From NCBI RefSeq assembly GCF_000003195.3, contig NC_012870.2, positions 25,846,501 to 25,910,500 of the forward strand: DNA of 64,000 bases, written 5' to 3'. The notes under the pieces were generated by a model that worked only from the letters and a program-made list of their open reading frames with translations, was not told the origin of the DNA and ran no database searches. The translations under genes and the position numbers were made by a program. Position 1 is the stretch's first letter. Every line of letters begins with the position of its first letter. The DNA comes from Sorghum bicolor. Lineage: Eukaryota; Streptophyta; Magnoliopsida; Poales; Poaceae. This document shows positions 43,581-55,098 of this stretch, in pieces.

Positions 43581-45968
43581 TTTGGCTGAACCTAGGCCAT
43601 CCTAGGGATTGGTCGATCCACCTTGGGTTCCCCACAGGCCAAGCTTCCACCTGGACCATGCAAAAACCTTCATCAAGCTATCTATGACATCCATCCATAG
43701 GCGATGGATTAAGGGTTCGACCAAACCCTTGGTAGAAGGTCGTTCAAATGAACCACCTCTAGCTCATAAAGGTGCCCAATTTGTTGTACTACCTCCTAGG
43801 GTCCTTGGAACCTATAAAAGCATAGGATACTGCCATACCCGCCCAGCTCTTAGTACCACACAATAGGAGCCCTCACATACACATACACTTGTAACCATTC
43901 TAGCTCTAGGTTCTTAGTGGAACCGTTGGGAGAAGGCAGTTCGGCTGAACCACCTCTGGTTCATAAAGGTGCCCAATTTGTTGTACCGCCTCCTAGGGTC
44001 CTTAGAACCTATAAAAGCATAGGATACTGCCATACCCACCAGCTCTTAGTACCACACAATAGGATCCCTCACATACACATACACTTGTAACCATTCTAGG
44101 TTCTTAGTGGAGTTAGACCATTTCAACCTAGTTCATAGCTCCTAAGTTGTCTTGGTGAGTTGCACTAGGGTTGTCTTCTACATCATATTATTGTAAGACT
44201 TTAGTTCGGATCAATGGCATATGTTCATCATTCATTTAATGTTGTAGTTATGTTAGCTATGAGTTTGCATACTAGTATGATCATGATATTATGTTGGTTA
44301 CATACTTCACATGTTACTACTTTGCAATGTGATAGTAGAACAAATGATTCATACTTGTATATTGGTCTGGCATGGTTTGTTCTTGTTCTTGCCAGGAGGA
44401 TAAGAGTAGTGTTTGCTAGTTTTAAACATGGTGTTTGGGTTGGTAGACATTGTCGGATGTGCTTCTTACTCCATGGGTTGTAGGATAGACAACAGGTGGT
44501 GATAGTTTTGTCCATCCTTTGTAATCCCCCATGTTCGAGTATGGCATAGGCTATTGGTAAGACATTGTGCTTCCTAGCTACGACTATGTTGTAGGCAATA
44601 CCGGACATATCTAAGGTGTTCAATGTAAGTTATAATACTAGTTGCTAAGTACATATATGTATGCTACAGAACCTTTACATAGATGTGACATAGTAGTTTA
44701 GTTTGTTGCTACATGTTCTCCACTAGACCTAGTGTTATTCTTTGTAGTGAGTAGATTTTGTGTGTGTCACACTACAATTATCACATTATTTACCCATGAT
44801 TAGACTTTGGTGTTTAGTTATGTTATAATCCTAAGGATGTCAAATATCATTGCTTTATATCAACACCTACCTTGTGGAAAAACAAATAATGATACCTAGA
44901 ATACTCCCAAGGAAATGTTACAGCGGTAACCATGCACTTGCGGATTTTATATGCAAATGTTAAGAATACCAACAAGCATTGGAGACATTACCAAGGAAGG
45001 CACTAGTTATAAAGTTTTGATACATTGCTACTTGAGATTATATAATTAATTCTCCATGACTACTCTGGCAGGCTTACCCTTGTCTATTTTCTCTCTTGTG
45101 TGAAAATAGGGTAGTGTATAACTAGTTTCACTTTGCCGACAAACTTCATTGAGGACCCAAAAGCACTTTTGAGAAAGACTTAGTGTCACACCGAGCTTTC
45201 CAAAGGTTCATATTTGGCAACTGAACTGACCTTGCATATAGTGGCACTAGTTCATAAGCTAAGCCTCATTTTTATTCTTATTACTCTTAGTGGTTGTCAC
45301 CACCTATATGGCCTGATGTATTGGAGGATCATTGAGGGGCTTGTGGTGATTGTTTGCCACCTCCAACCAAGGTTGATTATAAGGGGCTCTTGTGCTCGTC
45401 CTGTGCGGGATCATGAAGAACAACTCTAGTGGAATTCTCATAGCTAGTTAGAATGCTTCTTGTATTTAATTCTTGCAACACCCAAGTTGTGGGTCTAGCT
45501 TGAGTGGCTAGTTAGTGTGTGAATCCTCACATTAATTAAGACTTGCCACAATGAGGACATAGGTTGTCGACAAGCAACCTAACCTCAGGGATAAATCATT
45601 GTTTTCATCTCTTGCCCGGTTTGGTATTGTGCCCCACACTTGTTGATTTACATTCACTTCTTTATTATGTCGCAATTGCTTATAGAGATAGCTTACTAGA
45701 GTAGTTGTAGTAGTAACTAGTAGTAGTTGCTTTGTTGTTTATATCTGTAGCATAGTTTGCCTACCTAGTAGCTCTTGTTGGGTAAGGTGCCTTAGTGTAC
45801 AAATCTCTTGCTACTAGAATTGTGTAGGGGATTTTTGGGTGAAATAGAGCTAGTGCAAGTAGTGGCTATAGGACTTGTTATTTTATTAACCACCTTGGTC
45901 TAGTATTATTTTTGTGCCTTTGTTGATAATTTTTATAGGCTATTTACCCTCCTATAGCAATCTACATC
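43581..45968 (+). mobile_element. Probable long copia LTR
   Basis: This stretch lies directly upstream of a copia-type gag. It contains CCTATAAAAGCATAGG promoters and ends near GCAATCTACA, just before a TGGCATCAAAACC motif in the PBS position. The left edge is a guess (TGTTTGGCTG at about 43578). Its length of about 2.4 kb is unusual for copia, so it may be composite. Confidence 0.4.
43729..44113 (+). repeat. Tandem duplication of a 197-bp promoter-like unit
   Basis: Units begin TTGG(T/G)AGAAGG at 43729 and 43926. Each carries one CCTATAAAAGCATAGG box (about 43812 and 44007). The copies agree over nearly all of their length. Confidence 0.85.
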
Positions 45969-46037
45969 CTGCTTTCATGTGGCATCAAAACCAAGTCACC
46001 GTCAACTTCCAAGGTATAACAACCTATTGTGTGAAAG

Positions 46038-46350
46038 ATGGCCACAAATCACGTCAACAAGCCCCCACACTTTAATGGAAACAATTATGATTATTGGAAG
46101 AAAAGGATGTGCTTGGACACTTTAAGGCAATGAGCTGAAAGATATGGGGTGTTGTGAAGGAGCCATTCATTGTATTGGATATGAAGGACCCAACACCATG
46201 AGAGAAGGAGAATTTGCAATTGAATGATCAAGCTCTCAATGTGATCTATGAAGCTCTTCATCCCAAGGTCTTCGAGTTAGTCAAAGACTTAGACATGGCA
46301 CACAAGGTTTGGAAGAGGCTTAATGATGCTTCTCGACACAACCTTTGACC
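46038..46350 (+). pseudogene. copia-type gag remnant
   Basis: ATG at 46038 opens MATNHVNKPPHFNGNNYDYWK, the typical N-terminus of a Ty1/copia gag (UBN2-like). After a frame change the rest is still readable in pieces, for example EPFIVLDMKDPTP and IYEALHPKVFELVKDLDMAHKVWKRL. Stops and at least one frameshift make it non-functional. The pol part is missing. Confidence 0.72.
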
Positions 46351-47166
46351 GGTGAAATGAAATGCCCTACAAGTTATACCTTTGTCTTGCACATTCCATT
46401 CCATCTCCTCCAATGTTGATGCCACACAAGCACCAACCATCATCACCAAATGATATGATCCGCTTTATATCATCATGAGACCTTATTGGTTCATCGATCC
46501 TAACCTTGCTAGCTCTTCATCGTTACCCTTGTGTATCAATGCCAAGTCATTGCTCAAGCTTCTCTACCATGTGTGGAGCGTCACTCCAAAGCCTCTAACT
46601 TGCCCTTCACACTTGTAACGAGCCATCGACGCTAAGCCTTGTCTTGATTTTTTCCCATCTAGACTCATGACTCAATGTCATGTATCACATACAGTGAGAT
46701 CCTTCATCATATGTGTACAGTGTACATGTCGACTAATTTCATGTGTATCTCATAAAAACACATGTTAGTCTACCTAGGTTGTCACTCAATTACTAAAAAC
46801 CAAACAAGGACCTTTTAGCCTAGAGTCCTGTGGCTCTCTCCGCGTGTCAGGCTATTGGTCTCTGTTAAAGCATGGTAGAAGATTCCCTGTGTCGCTCCAG
46901 GCAGATGATTGGTCGGGACGATGCCACGAGGATCCAAGGTTCTTGACTTTCCTTGGTTGGTCATTGCATGTTGTTGTCCAAAGCTAGGAACACTCGTACA
47001 CTTTCTTGAGCCCTTGGGGTGTGGGGGCTTGATGGTAGGCTCACCCTAAGGCGTTTCTCCCAAGTGTTAGGGCTAGTTAATTATGGAGTGGGCCAACTCG
47101 TGCTCAATGGACTGTTCTTGTTATCAAGGGTGTGCGCGCAAGCGCACACGCTGTGTGAGCCCCTAA
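46351..47166. other. Non-coding spacer after the copia remnant
   Basis: No supported gene or transposon ends. The run of DNA before the CACTA element at 47167 may be leftover retrotransposon sequence. Confidence 0.4.
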
Positions 47167-48396
47167 CACTATGGGATACTGATGCTTTGCCGAGTGTATG
47201 TAGCACTCGGCAAATGCCGAAATACACTCGGCAAAGCCTTTGCCAAGTGCCACACTCGGCAAAGCCTTTGCCGAGTGCCACACTCGGCAAAGACCACACG
47301 GCAAAATTTTAGCTGACAAAGGGGTCTTTGCCGAGTGCTATTTTTTGGGCACTCGGCAAAGGCTTTACCGAGTGTTGACACTCGACAAAGATAAAAACAA
47401 AAAAATCAAAAAAAATCCGAAAAAAGAGAATTTTTTTTTGCAGGAGGCCAGCCCCCCGCCAGCCTCTACCTATTGGTCAAGTTCTGGAATTTTTTGCGTC
47501 TTTGCGGCCCATGGGATTCGGCCCATGGGACTCTTGACCACTGCACCACACTATGACTTGTGTTTATATTGCATTTCGGTTCCTCAAATATTATACCAAA
47601 TTATATGTAAATTGATTATTTAAGGTTCTAAATGATTTCAAATCAAAAAGTTATTAACTAAAAAGTTTTATAACTCTTTGGGATCTACAATTTTCATTTA
47701 GGGAGTTTCTCCATCCGAGGTCGTTTACAAAATTTAAATTTCAAATTTGAGAAATTCAAACGTAGTTTTTGCATGACAAGATGATTCCAAAACAAAAAGT
47801 TATCAACTACAAAGTTTCATAACTTTTTTACATCTACAAAGTTTATTTAGGGAGTTTTTCCATCCGAGGTTGTTTAAAAAATTCAAATTTTAAAATTTTC
47901 AATTAAAAACGTGGTTTTGCATGACAAGATGAACTCAAATGAAAAAGTTGTCAAATACAAAATTTTATAAGTTCTCAAGATCTATAGAGTTTACTTTAGT
48001 TATTTTGTCATTTATTCATCTGACATGGTGATTCTAATATTTTTCTAAAATCTTATATATCTCTCTTGTAGTTTCATAAACTATAAGAGATTGATGTAAA
48101 ATTTATAAATAAATTTATTTTGGCTTTGTTAAATGAAGAAATGATCAAAATAAATGTTGTAGATCTTGAGAAGTTATACAATTTTGTAGTTAAAACCTTT
48201 TTGATTTGAATTCGTTTAGGGCTTCAAAATTCGATTTGAAATTTTCTTTACCGAGTGTTTTTTTTACATTCGGCAAAGAAGGTCTTTGCCGAGTGTTTTT
48301 ATCTGACTCTCTGCAAAGAACTTCTTTGCCGAGTGCCCGAAAATAAACATTCGGCAAAACATTTAACACTCGGCAAAGATGCAGATTCCAGTAGTG
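47167..48396. mobile_element. Non-autonomous CACTA transposon, complete, 1230 bp
   Basis: The left end CACTATGGGATACTGATGC and the right end (inverted) CACTACTGGAATCTGCATC pair well, and both run into TTTGCCGAGTG. TAA flanks both sides (47164-47166 and 48397-48399), the 3-bp duplication of CACTA elements. Subterminal regions carry many direct and inverted copies of CTTTGCCGAGTG. The AT-rich interior has three related blocks around AAAAGTTATxAACTAxAAAGTTT. There is no transposase. Confidence 0.88.
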
Positions 48397-48961
48397 TAAC
48401 TAATTAAGAGAATCAGGGTGTAGAGGTGTACCCCTCGATATCAGGGGCTATAGCCAGCTTACACCTTAAATACTATGAATTCAGTCACCCAATAGCGTAA
48501 ATATATGCTAGGTCCGAATGTCCGAGGATAACAAAAGTCATTGCATTAGCATATCTGCCCTCACCATGTATATACAATAAACAACTCCTTGTTGACCGAT
48601 TTTGTATGGAAGATTCACAAAATTGTCCACACCATACAGTAAGAAGTATCTCAGATGTTATACATACAAGGCACTTTGACGAATGACAATTAAAAAAAAC
48701 TACAAATATGCTCACTTATTTCATACTCCCGCAACTCCAAATTATTTTAGGTCACTTTGACTTTATCCTAGGTCAAAGTTCTATCTTTGATCAAATCCAT
48801 AGAAAAAATGCGACAACATTTACAACAGTAAATTAGTTTATTTAAATTCATTCCACCATGCATTGTCTTGAGAGTGACTATAAAGACGATTTAAGTTTAA
48901 AAAAATTGATTGAAAACAAAGCTAAAAAATACTATGACTTAAGTATATAACTTAGATCTTA

Positions 48962-49227
48962 CTCCCTTCATTCCAAATTGTAAGTCATTCCAAAAATCTT
49001 AGAGAGTCAAAGTATTTTCAAGTTTGACCAAAATTCTAGAGAGAAATACTAAGATTTATAACATAAAGTAAATATACTATAAAAAATATAATTAAGAAAG
49101 AATTTAATCATACTTAGTTGGTATCATAATAATAATTATTTTATTTTATCATATAAATTTGGTCACACTTAGGATAATTTGACTCTCCAAGATTCTTAAA
49201 ATGATTTATAATTTGAGATGGAGAGAG
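48962..49227. mobile_element. Stowaway MITE (Tc1/mariner type), 266 bp
   Basis: The ends CTCCCTTCATTCCAAATTG and (inverted) CTCTCTCCATCTCAAATTA are imperfect inverted repeats, flanked by TA on both sides. A partial related copy lies just to the left, starting about 48727 (CTCCCGCAACTCCAAATTA). Confidence 0.8.
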
Positions 49228-49493
49228 TATAATGGAGTGACTAGCGCTGAGTTTTTTTTTTTGAGAAACAGGAGTGAGTAGTCTTGAGTGAACAGCAAAT
49301 TGTTGCTGCTTACCGTACGAACGCAAATGGGAGGCCTCAAATTTTACGTGCGGCCAGTTAGGCAATCTGGACTGACGGAAGGGCCCGGCCCGGCATGGCC
49401 CATTGGCAGTTTGGCACCCCTCGCCACGCCGTGCCGGGCCTGGGATTTGGCTAACAAAACCCCAAACAATCGTGCTTTTCCCCGAATTCCTAA

Positions 49494-49830
49494 GGCCCTG
49501 TTTAAATTGTAGATAAAATTTTTTTTAGATGTCACATCAGATGTGTCGGAAGGATGTCGGGAGGGGTTTTTAAAAGCTAATAAAAAAACAAATTACATAG
49601 CTGGTCAGAAAACTGCAAGACAAATCTATTAAGCATAATTAATCTGTCATTAGCATATACTGTAGTACTTAAGGCTAATCATAGAGTAACTAAGCTTAAA
49701 AGATTCGTCTCGCGATTTTAAACCAAACTGTGTAATTAGTTTATTTTTTATCTACATTTAATGTTTCATACATGTGTCCAAAGATTCGATTAGATGGATG
49801 AAATTTTTTTTTTTTGAACTAAACAGGGCC
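49494..49830. mobile_element. Tourist-like MITE just upstream of MATH-BTB gene 4, 337 bp
   Basis: The left end GGCCCTGTTTAAATTG and the right end TTGAACTAAACAGGGCC are inverted. TAA flanks it at 49491-49493 and 49831-49833. It ends 75 bp before the ATG of the MATH-BTB gene, so it lies in the leader or core promoter. Confidence 0.82.
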
Positions 49831-49905
49831 TAAGCACAACGGCGGCAAGCAGAAGCCCTATCCGGTCGCCGCTCAACTCCCCCTGAGGCCTGAGCACCTC
49901 CCCCC

Positions 49906-51010
49906 ATGCCGTCCCCCGGTGACATTGGCGGGACCCTCTCCGCATCAGCAATCGCCGGTGGAACTATGACCGGACACCACCTGCTCCACATCGACTGCTA
50001 CTCGCGCTCCAAGGCGGAACTCCAAAACGGCGAGGGCATCAAGTCTTGCCCTTTCAGCGCAGGGGGTCGCTCCTGGTTTATCATGTACTTCCCCAATGGT
50101 GTTAGATCCATCGTCGAGGAGTTTATATCCTTGTATCTCCGCCTCGACCAGATCGCCGCCGACCAGCCCGTCAAGGCGCGAGTCAGGTTCAGTCTGCTCG
50201 ATCAGGCTGGGGAACCGGTGCCTTCGCACAGCCATATTACACCGCTACACGGTTTCTGCGCCGCCTACCCTGATTTCGGCTTTGGTGATTTCATCAAGAG
50301 ATCTCGGCTAGAGGAGTCTGAACATCTCAAGGATGACCGCTTCACCATAAGGTGTGATGTCATTGTTAATGGAGCTTCGTGCGGAGGAGAGGATGCCTGC
50401 TGTTGCGGTGCCGCCTTCCAATCTGCACCTGAATTTTGGTGATCTGCTGTCGTCCAAACAGGGTGCAGATGTCACGTTTCTAGTCGCTGGGGAGACGTTC
50501 GAGGCACACAGGTGTGTTCTTGCAGCCCGGTCGCCCGTCTTCAAGGCAGAGGTCTTCGGCAGAATGAAAGAGAGCACAAGAGGGGCAGTCATACGCGTAG
50601 AAGACATGGATGCACATGTGTTCAGAGCTTTGCTCGATTTCGTCTACACCGACACACTGCCAGATTTCCAAAGTAGTATGAAGAAACAAGAAGAGGCTGC
50701 ATTGGCTCAGCATTTGCTTGTTGCCGCTGACAGGTATAACCTTGAGAGGCTGAAGCTGATTTGTGAAGATAGATTGTGTGGCCACATTGATACAGCCTCT
50801 GCTGCAACCATCTTGGCGTTGGCTGAGCAACACTATTGCCGGGGGCTCAAGGAAGCATGCTTCAGATTCTTGAGCACCCCATGGACTCTGAATGCTGTAA
50901 TGGCAACTGATGGCTTTGATCATCTAACTAGAAGCCGCCCGTCTATTTTGAAAGAGCTCCTGTCCAATATTGCTGCTCGTTTGCCCGTTCATGTTAACAA
51001 AGCAAGATGA
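49906..51010 (+). pseudogene. MATH-BTB protein 4, frameshifted between MATH and BTB
   Basis: The ATG at 49906 opens a complete MATH domain (about residues 23-155: HHLLHIDCYSRSKAE, FSAGGRSWFIMYFPNG, DDRFTIRCDVIVN). It then reads into an unrelated Cys-rich tail and stops at 50440-50442. The BTB half lies in the next frame, open from about 50354 to 51010: GADVTFLVAGETFEAHRCVLAARSPVF, LLDFVYTDTLPD, ICEDRLCGHID, ALAEQHYC. The switch falls at about 50360-50375 and amounts to one extra base (or two missing). Both halves are otherwise undamaged, so the change is recent or an assembly error. As it stands the gene makes a 178-aa MATH-only protein. A BTB-only product from the ATG at 50369 is conceivable but unproven. 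Confidence 0.85.
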
Positions 51011-52572
51011 GGGGACATCATGTTTCAGGTTGTGGGATGTGTCTATCAGGATGTCAAGTTAACTAGTTAAGTATACTAGCATTAGTGCTTTTTTTCTCGA
51101 ATATGCACGAGTGTGCATATCATTGTATTAGAAGCTAGAGAATTTTATGATACAGAGAGTGCCGTTTCCAGCCGTTGGTACATGTAGGTGCTACATTTTG
51201 AAGAGAATACAACCAAGGGTAGAAGCCAGCTACACGCGCACTAAGTGGCCGCCATAGATCCTAGATCACCGGCGCCCGCCTGAATCCAACAGTCTGCTTC
51301 GGCTTTGATTAGTTGTAACAGGTCGCTGAAGCTTGCGCTTTGCCCTCTGAAACATCTAGCATTGCGTTCTTTCCAGACTTGCCAGGAGACTAGCGCGAAG
51401 AGAGAGTCAAATCCCGACCGCTGCTCACCGTCGAAGAGGCTGCGCAGATCGCGCCACCAGCGAACCGTAGTTGCAGTGGTTGGCGGTAGCTGTCGCCTGA
51501 AAGTTTGCAGGATATGAAACCATAGCTCTCTGGAGAAGGGGCAGCTTGCAAGGATATGGTCGATGGTCTCTGTGGCCTGATCGCAAAGGTAGAAAAGTTC
51601 TCTAGCTTCTAAGCCATGCCTCGCCCTTCGGTCGCCCGTCCAGTGCCTACGCTTGAGTGCTAGCCACAGGAAAATCTTCACCCTTAGTGGCGCCCAGGTT
51701 TTCAAGATCAGTTTGTGGCCAAACATCGGGGTGGAACCTGGATGCAACATGAAGTATGCTGATTTGGCTGAGTATTTTCCGTCTGCTGTCCATCGCCAAA
51801 GGACTCTGGCTGATCGTTGAGCTGCACCGTGGCCACCGCGTTCCAGAGTTGGAGATAGTCCAGGATCGCCTGCAGCGACATACCCCCGCTGATGCTGCGC
51901 GCCCAGTTTCTGTTTTGCAGTCCGTCTTGGACAGTTTGCCTCCGTCGGACTCTTCTCAGCACTAGGTGGTAGATGCATGGTGTGAGCTGGGAGACTGACT
52001 TGCCATTGATCCAGCGATCTTCCCAGAATAGGGTCGTCCTGCCGTCACCTCGAACGTGGATTTGGTAGGAACCGCGGCAGGTATCCACCCTGATCGGACG
52101 GACAGGGGTGAGTAGCTGTGTTGAGATTGGCAAAGGGATAAGTGGCAAGGTGAAAGACGTGGCTGTGTGTTTAATGTAAACCGGGCGATGTGGAACTGAC
52201 ATGGACAAGAGAGGAATGGAATGCATGTGTACGGTCTGGTTGGCCGACAGGGGGTAGGTAGAATAGTGAATGCAGTTAAAAGGCTCCTTCCGGCGTAAGC
52301 TAGGCCTTATTTACTTCCTCAAAAATTTTGATTTAGAAGAATAGTATTTTGGTTTTAGGTTTATAAAATTGATATTACAATATACATAATAATACATAAA
52401 TACATGACATAGATAAAAATAATAATAAAATCTAGAGTAAAAAGCATAATAAAAAAATAAAAAATAAAATTGAAAAAAAATTCAAATAATACATCATAGA
52501 ACATTAACATCACTAAATACATCATACAACATCATTAAATATATTATAGAACATCACATCTATTATAGATTA

Positions 52573-52921
52573 CTCCTTCCGTCTCCAAATACTGCTATTT
52601 CTATTAGATTTCACATAGATTAGTGTGGCAAACAAAAGACCATTCTACCCTCAATTAATTTGAGTTCCACTATTTAATCATGCACGTTAAGCCATGGTTC
52701 TCTCGTTCCAACGAGCTGCATTTAATGCCAACTAAACAGACTCAAACAATTACCATGCGCCAAAGTACTACTCCCTAGAAGAAATTAAATGAGCTGGTGG
52801 ACCAAGAAAGTTTTGAGGAGAAATTAAATGGGCTGATGGACCAAGTATGATATTAGAAATAGCAGTATTTATGGACAAAATTTTCCCCTAGAAATAGCAG
52901 TATTTAGGGACGAGAGGGAGT
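52573..52921. mobile_element. Stowaway MITE within the MULE, 349 bp
   Basis: The ends CTCCTTCCGTCTCCAAATAC and (inverted) CTCCCTCTCGTCCCTAAATA continue into TGCTATTTCTA. TA flanks both sides (52571-52572, 52922-52923). Confidence 0.85.
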
Positions 52922-52923
52922 AC

Positions 52924-53810
52924 ATGTATACTAAGTGAACACCATAAGAAACATCATAGAACATCACATGTATACTACGTAAACATGACATAACACAACA
53001 TAAAACACTAAATATATACTACATAAACATCACATATATATAGAAAATAATAAAAATAAAAAAATAAAATTACTAAAAAAAACTATAAAAACAAACAAGA
53101 TTAACAAATGATAAAAAGTGCATAGAGCAAATAAAATAAATAAATAATTTAAATAAGGATAAAAAGAAGATTAAAAGGAATTAAAATACAGAATAAGAAC
53201 GAAAAAACATAGAAAACCTGAAAAGAAAAAAGAAAAACAAATAGAAGCAAGGAAGAACAATAAAACTAAAACGAAAAGAAAAAGAAAATAAAAGGTAAAA
53301 TTAAAACAAGAAAAGAATAAGAAAAGGACAGGAAATAAAATAAAATCGAAAAACAAAAACTGAAAAGAAATGAAAAAGGAAGAAACATAGAGTATGTGAA
53401 TTTTAAAACCCGTAACAATATACGGGCATTAACCTAGTTATCAAATACAAACAAAAATGTTACCGTAGCTAAAACTAATTTTTTTCTCAACTAAACAAGG
53501 CCTGCATTTGCCCAAGCAAGTGTCAAGGCATTGCCTTTGGCCAACTTGTCATACAGTTTGTGTGAAACTGGTAGTGCTTAGAATAGTTGATCATGCAAAT
53601 GGATACAAAGGGAGTAAATGTTACTGTCAGGAGCACACTAAGGCATAATGAGGCCTATTTGGTTCGAATTTTTTTGCATTTAACTATTATAGTATTTTTA
53701 TTTCATTTAGCAATTAGTATTTAATTATGGTTTAATTAGGCTTAGCTGTGAAATTAATTTTTGTTCCGCCTACATTTAATGCTCCACACGTGTCCAAAGA
53801 TCGAGGCATT
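52924..53810. other. A-rich interior of the MULE
   Basis: Strongly A-rich on the + strand with AAATAAAA-type runs and no coding domain. A Phe-rich frame on the - strand is only the low-complexity sequence. Confidence 0.6.
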
Positions 53811-53812
53811 GT

Positions 53813-54130
53813 TTAGTTTTCAAAAAAATTAAAATTCTATCGCATCGAATCTCTAGACATATTCGTGGAGTATTAAATATATATAAAAAACTAATTACAC
53901 AATTTACCTTTAATCAGCGAGACGAATCTTTTGATTCTAGTCCATGATTGGACAATAATTATCCAATACTCGAATCTTACTGCTCATGCATGGAGCATTC
54001 AATATAAATAAAAAATAACTAATTGCACAACTTGTCTGTAATTTGCGAGACGAATCTTTTGAGCCCAGTTAGTCCATAATTGAACAATATTTATCAAATA
54101 CAAACAAAAATGGTACCGCGTCCATTTAAA
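53813..54130. mobile_element. Two partial Tourist-like MITE copies
   Basis: The first begins GGCATTGTTTAGTTTTC. The second core starts at about 53965. Both share GAGACGAATCTTTTGA and lack their right ends. Confidence 0.6.
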
Positions 54131-54150
54131 AAATGCAATGTTTGGTTTCA

Positions 54151-54393
54151 GGCCTTGTTTAGTTGCGAAAAGTGAAAAGTTTTCGGTACTGTAGCACTTT
54201 TGTTTGTTTGTGACAAATATTATCCAATCATGGACTAACTAGGATCAAAAGATTCGTCTCGTGATTTACAGCTAAACTATGTAATTAGTTTTTGTTTTCG
54301 TTTATATTTAATGTTTCATGCATGTGACACAAGATTCGATGTGACGGGAAATCTTGAAAATTTTTTGGTTTTCAGGGTGAACTAAACAAGGCC
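54151..54393. mobile_element. Tourist-like MITE, complete, 243 bp
   Basis: Perfect 14-bp inverted termini GGCCTTGTTTAGTT / AACTAAACAAGGCC, flanked by TCA on both sides (54148-54150, 54394-54396). Confidence 0.85.
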
Positions 54394-54620
54394 TCATTTG
54401 ATTATTTTTATTACCCGTCACATCAAATGTTTGAACACATACATGAAGTACTAATTATATACTATTTGCAAAACTAAAACAACAACTAGAGGATAATTTG
54501 CGAGACGAATATTTTGAGTCTAATTAGTTTATAATTAGACATAAATTGTCAAATATAACAAAAATATATTACAATGTCTAATAAATTTTATCATTCTCAA
54601 CCAAACACCCCTAAGGCTTA

Positions 54621-54864
54621 GGCCTTGTTTAGTTCACCCCAAAAACCAAAAAGTTTTCAAGATTATCCGCCACATCGAATCTTGCGGCATATGCATGAAG
54701 CATTAAATATAGACAAAAATAAAAATTAATTACGCAGTTTGCCTGTAAATCGTGAGACGAATCTTTTGACTCTAGTTAGTCTATGATTAGACAATATTTA
54801 TTACAAACAAACGAAAATGCTACGATAGTGAAATTCAAAAAAAAATTTACATCTAAACAAGGCC
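54621..54864. mobile_element. Tourist-like MITE, complete, 244 bp
   Basis: It starts GGCCTTGTTTAGTTCACC and ends TCTAAACAAGGCC, flanked by TTA on both sides (54618-54620, 54865-54867). Confidence 0.85.
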
Positions 54865-55098
54865 TTAGTTTCCGAAAAATTTTGCAAAATTTTTCAGATT
54901 CCCCGTCACATCGAATCTTTAGACGTATGCATGAAGTATTAAATAGAGATAAAAATAAAACTAATTGGACAGTTTGGTCGGAATTGATGAGACGAATCTT
55001 TTGAGCCTAGTTAATGTATAATTAGACAACTTTTGTCAAATACAAACGAAAATGCTACTATTCCTATTTTGTAAAAAAATTTAGAAGTAAACAAGGCG
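54865..55098. mobile_element. Tourist-like MITE abutting the previous copy
   Basis: It carries the family core and a right end GTAAACAAGGCG followed by TTA. Its left end merges with the GGCC of the neighbouring copy (GGCCTTAGTTTCC), so the two share or lost a terminus. Confidence 0.65.

Noticed and set aside
44228..44623. 131-codon - strand frame in the presumed copia LTR
   Set aside because: No recognisable domain, lies within LTR-like DNA, and its start is not ATG-supported by context.
53171..53356. Phe-rich hydrophobic frame suggesting a membrane protein
   Set aside because: It is the reverse complement of an A-rich low-complexity tract in the MULE.
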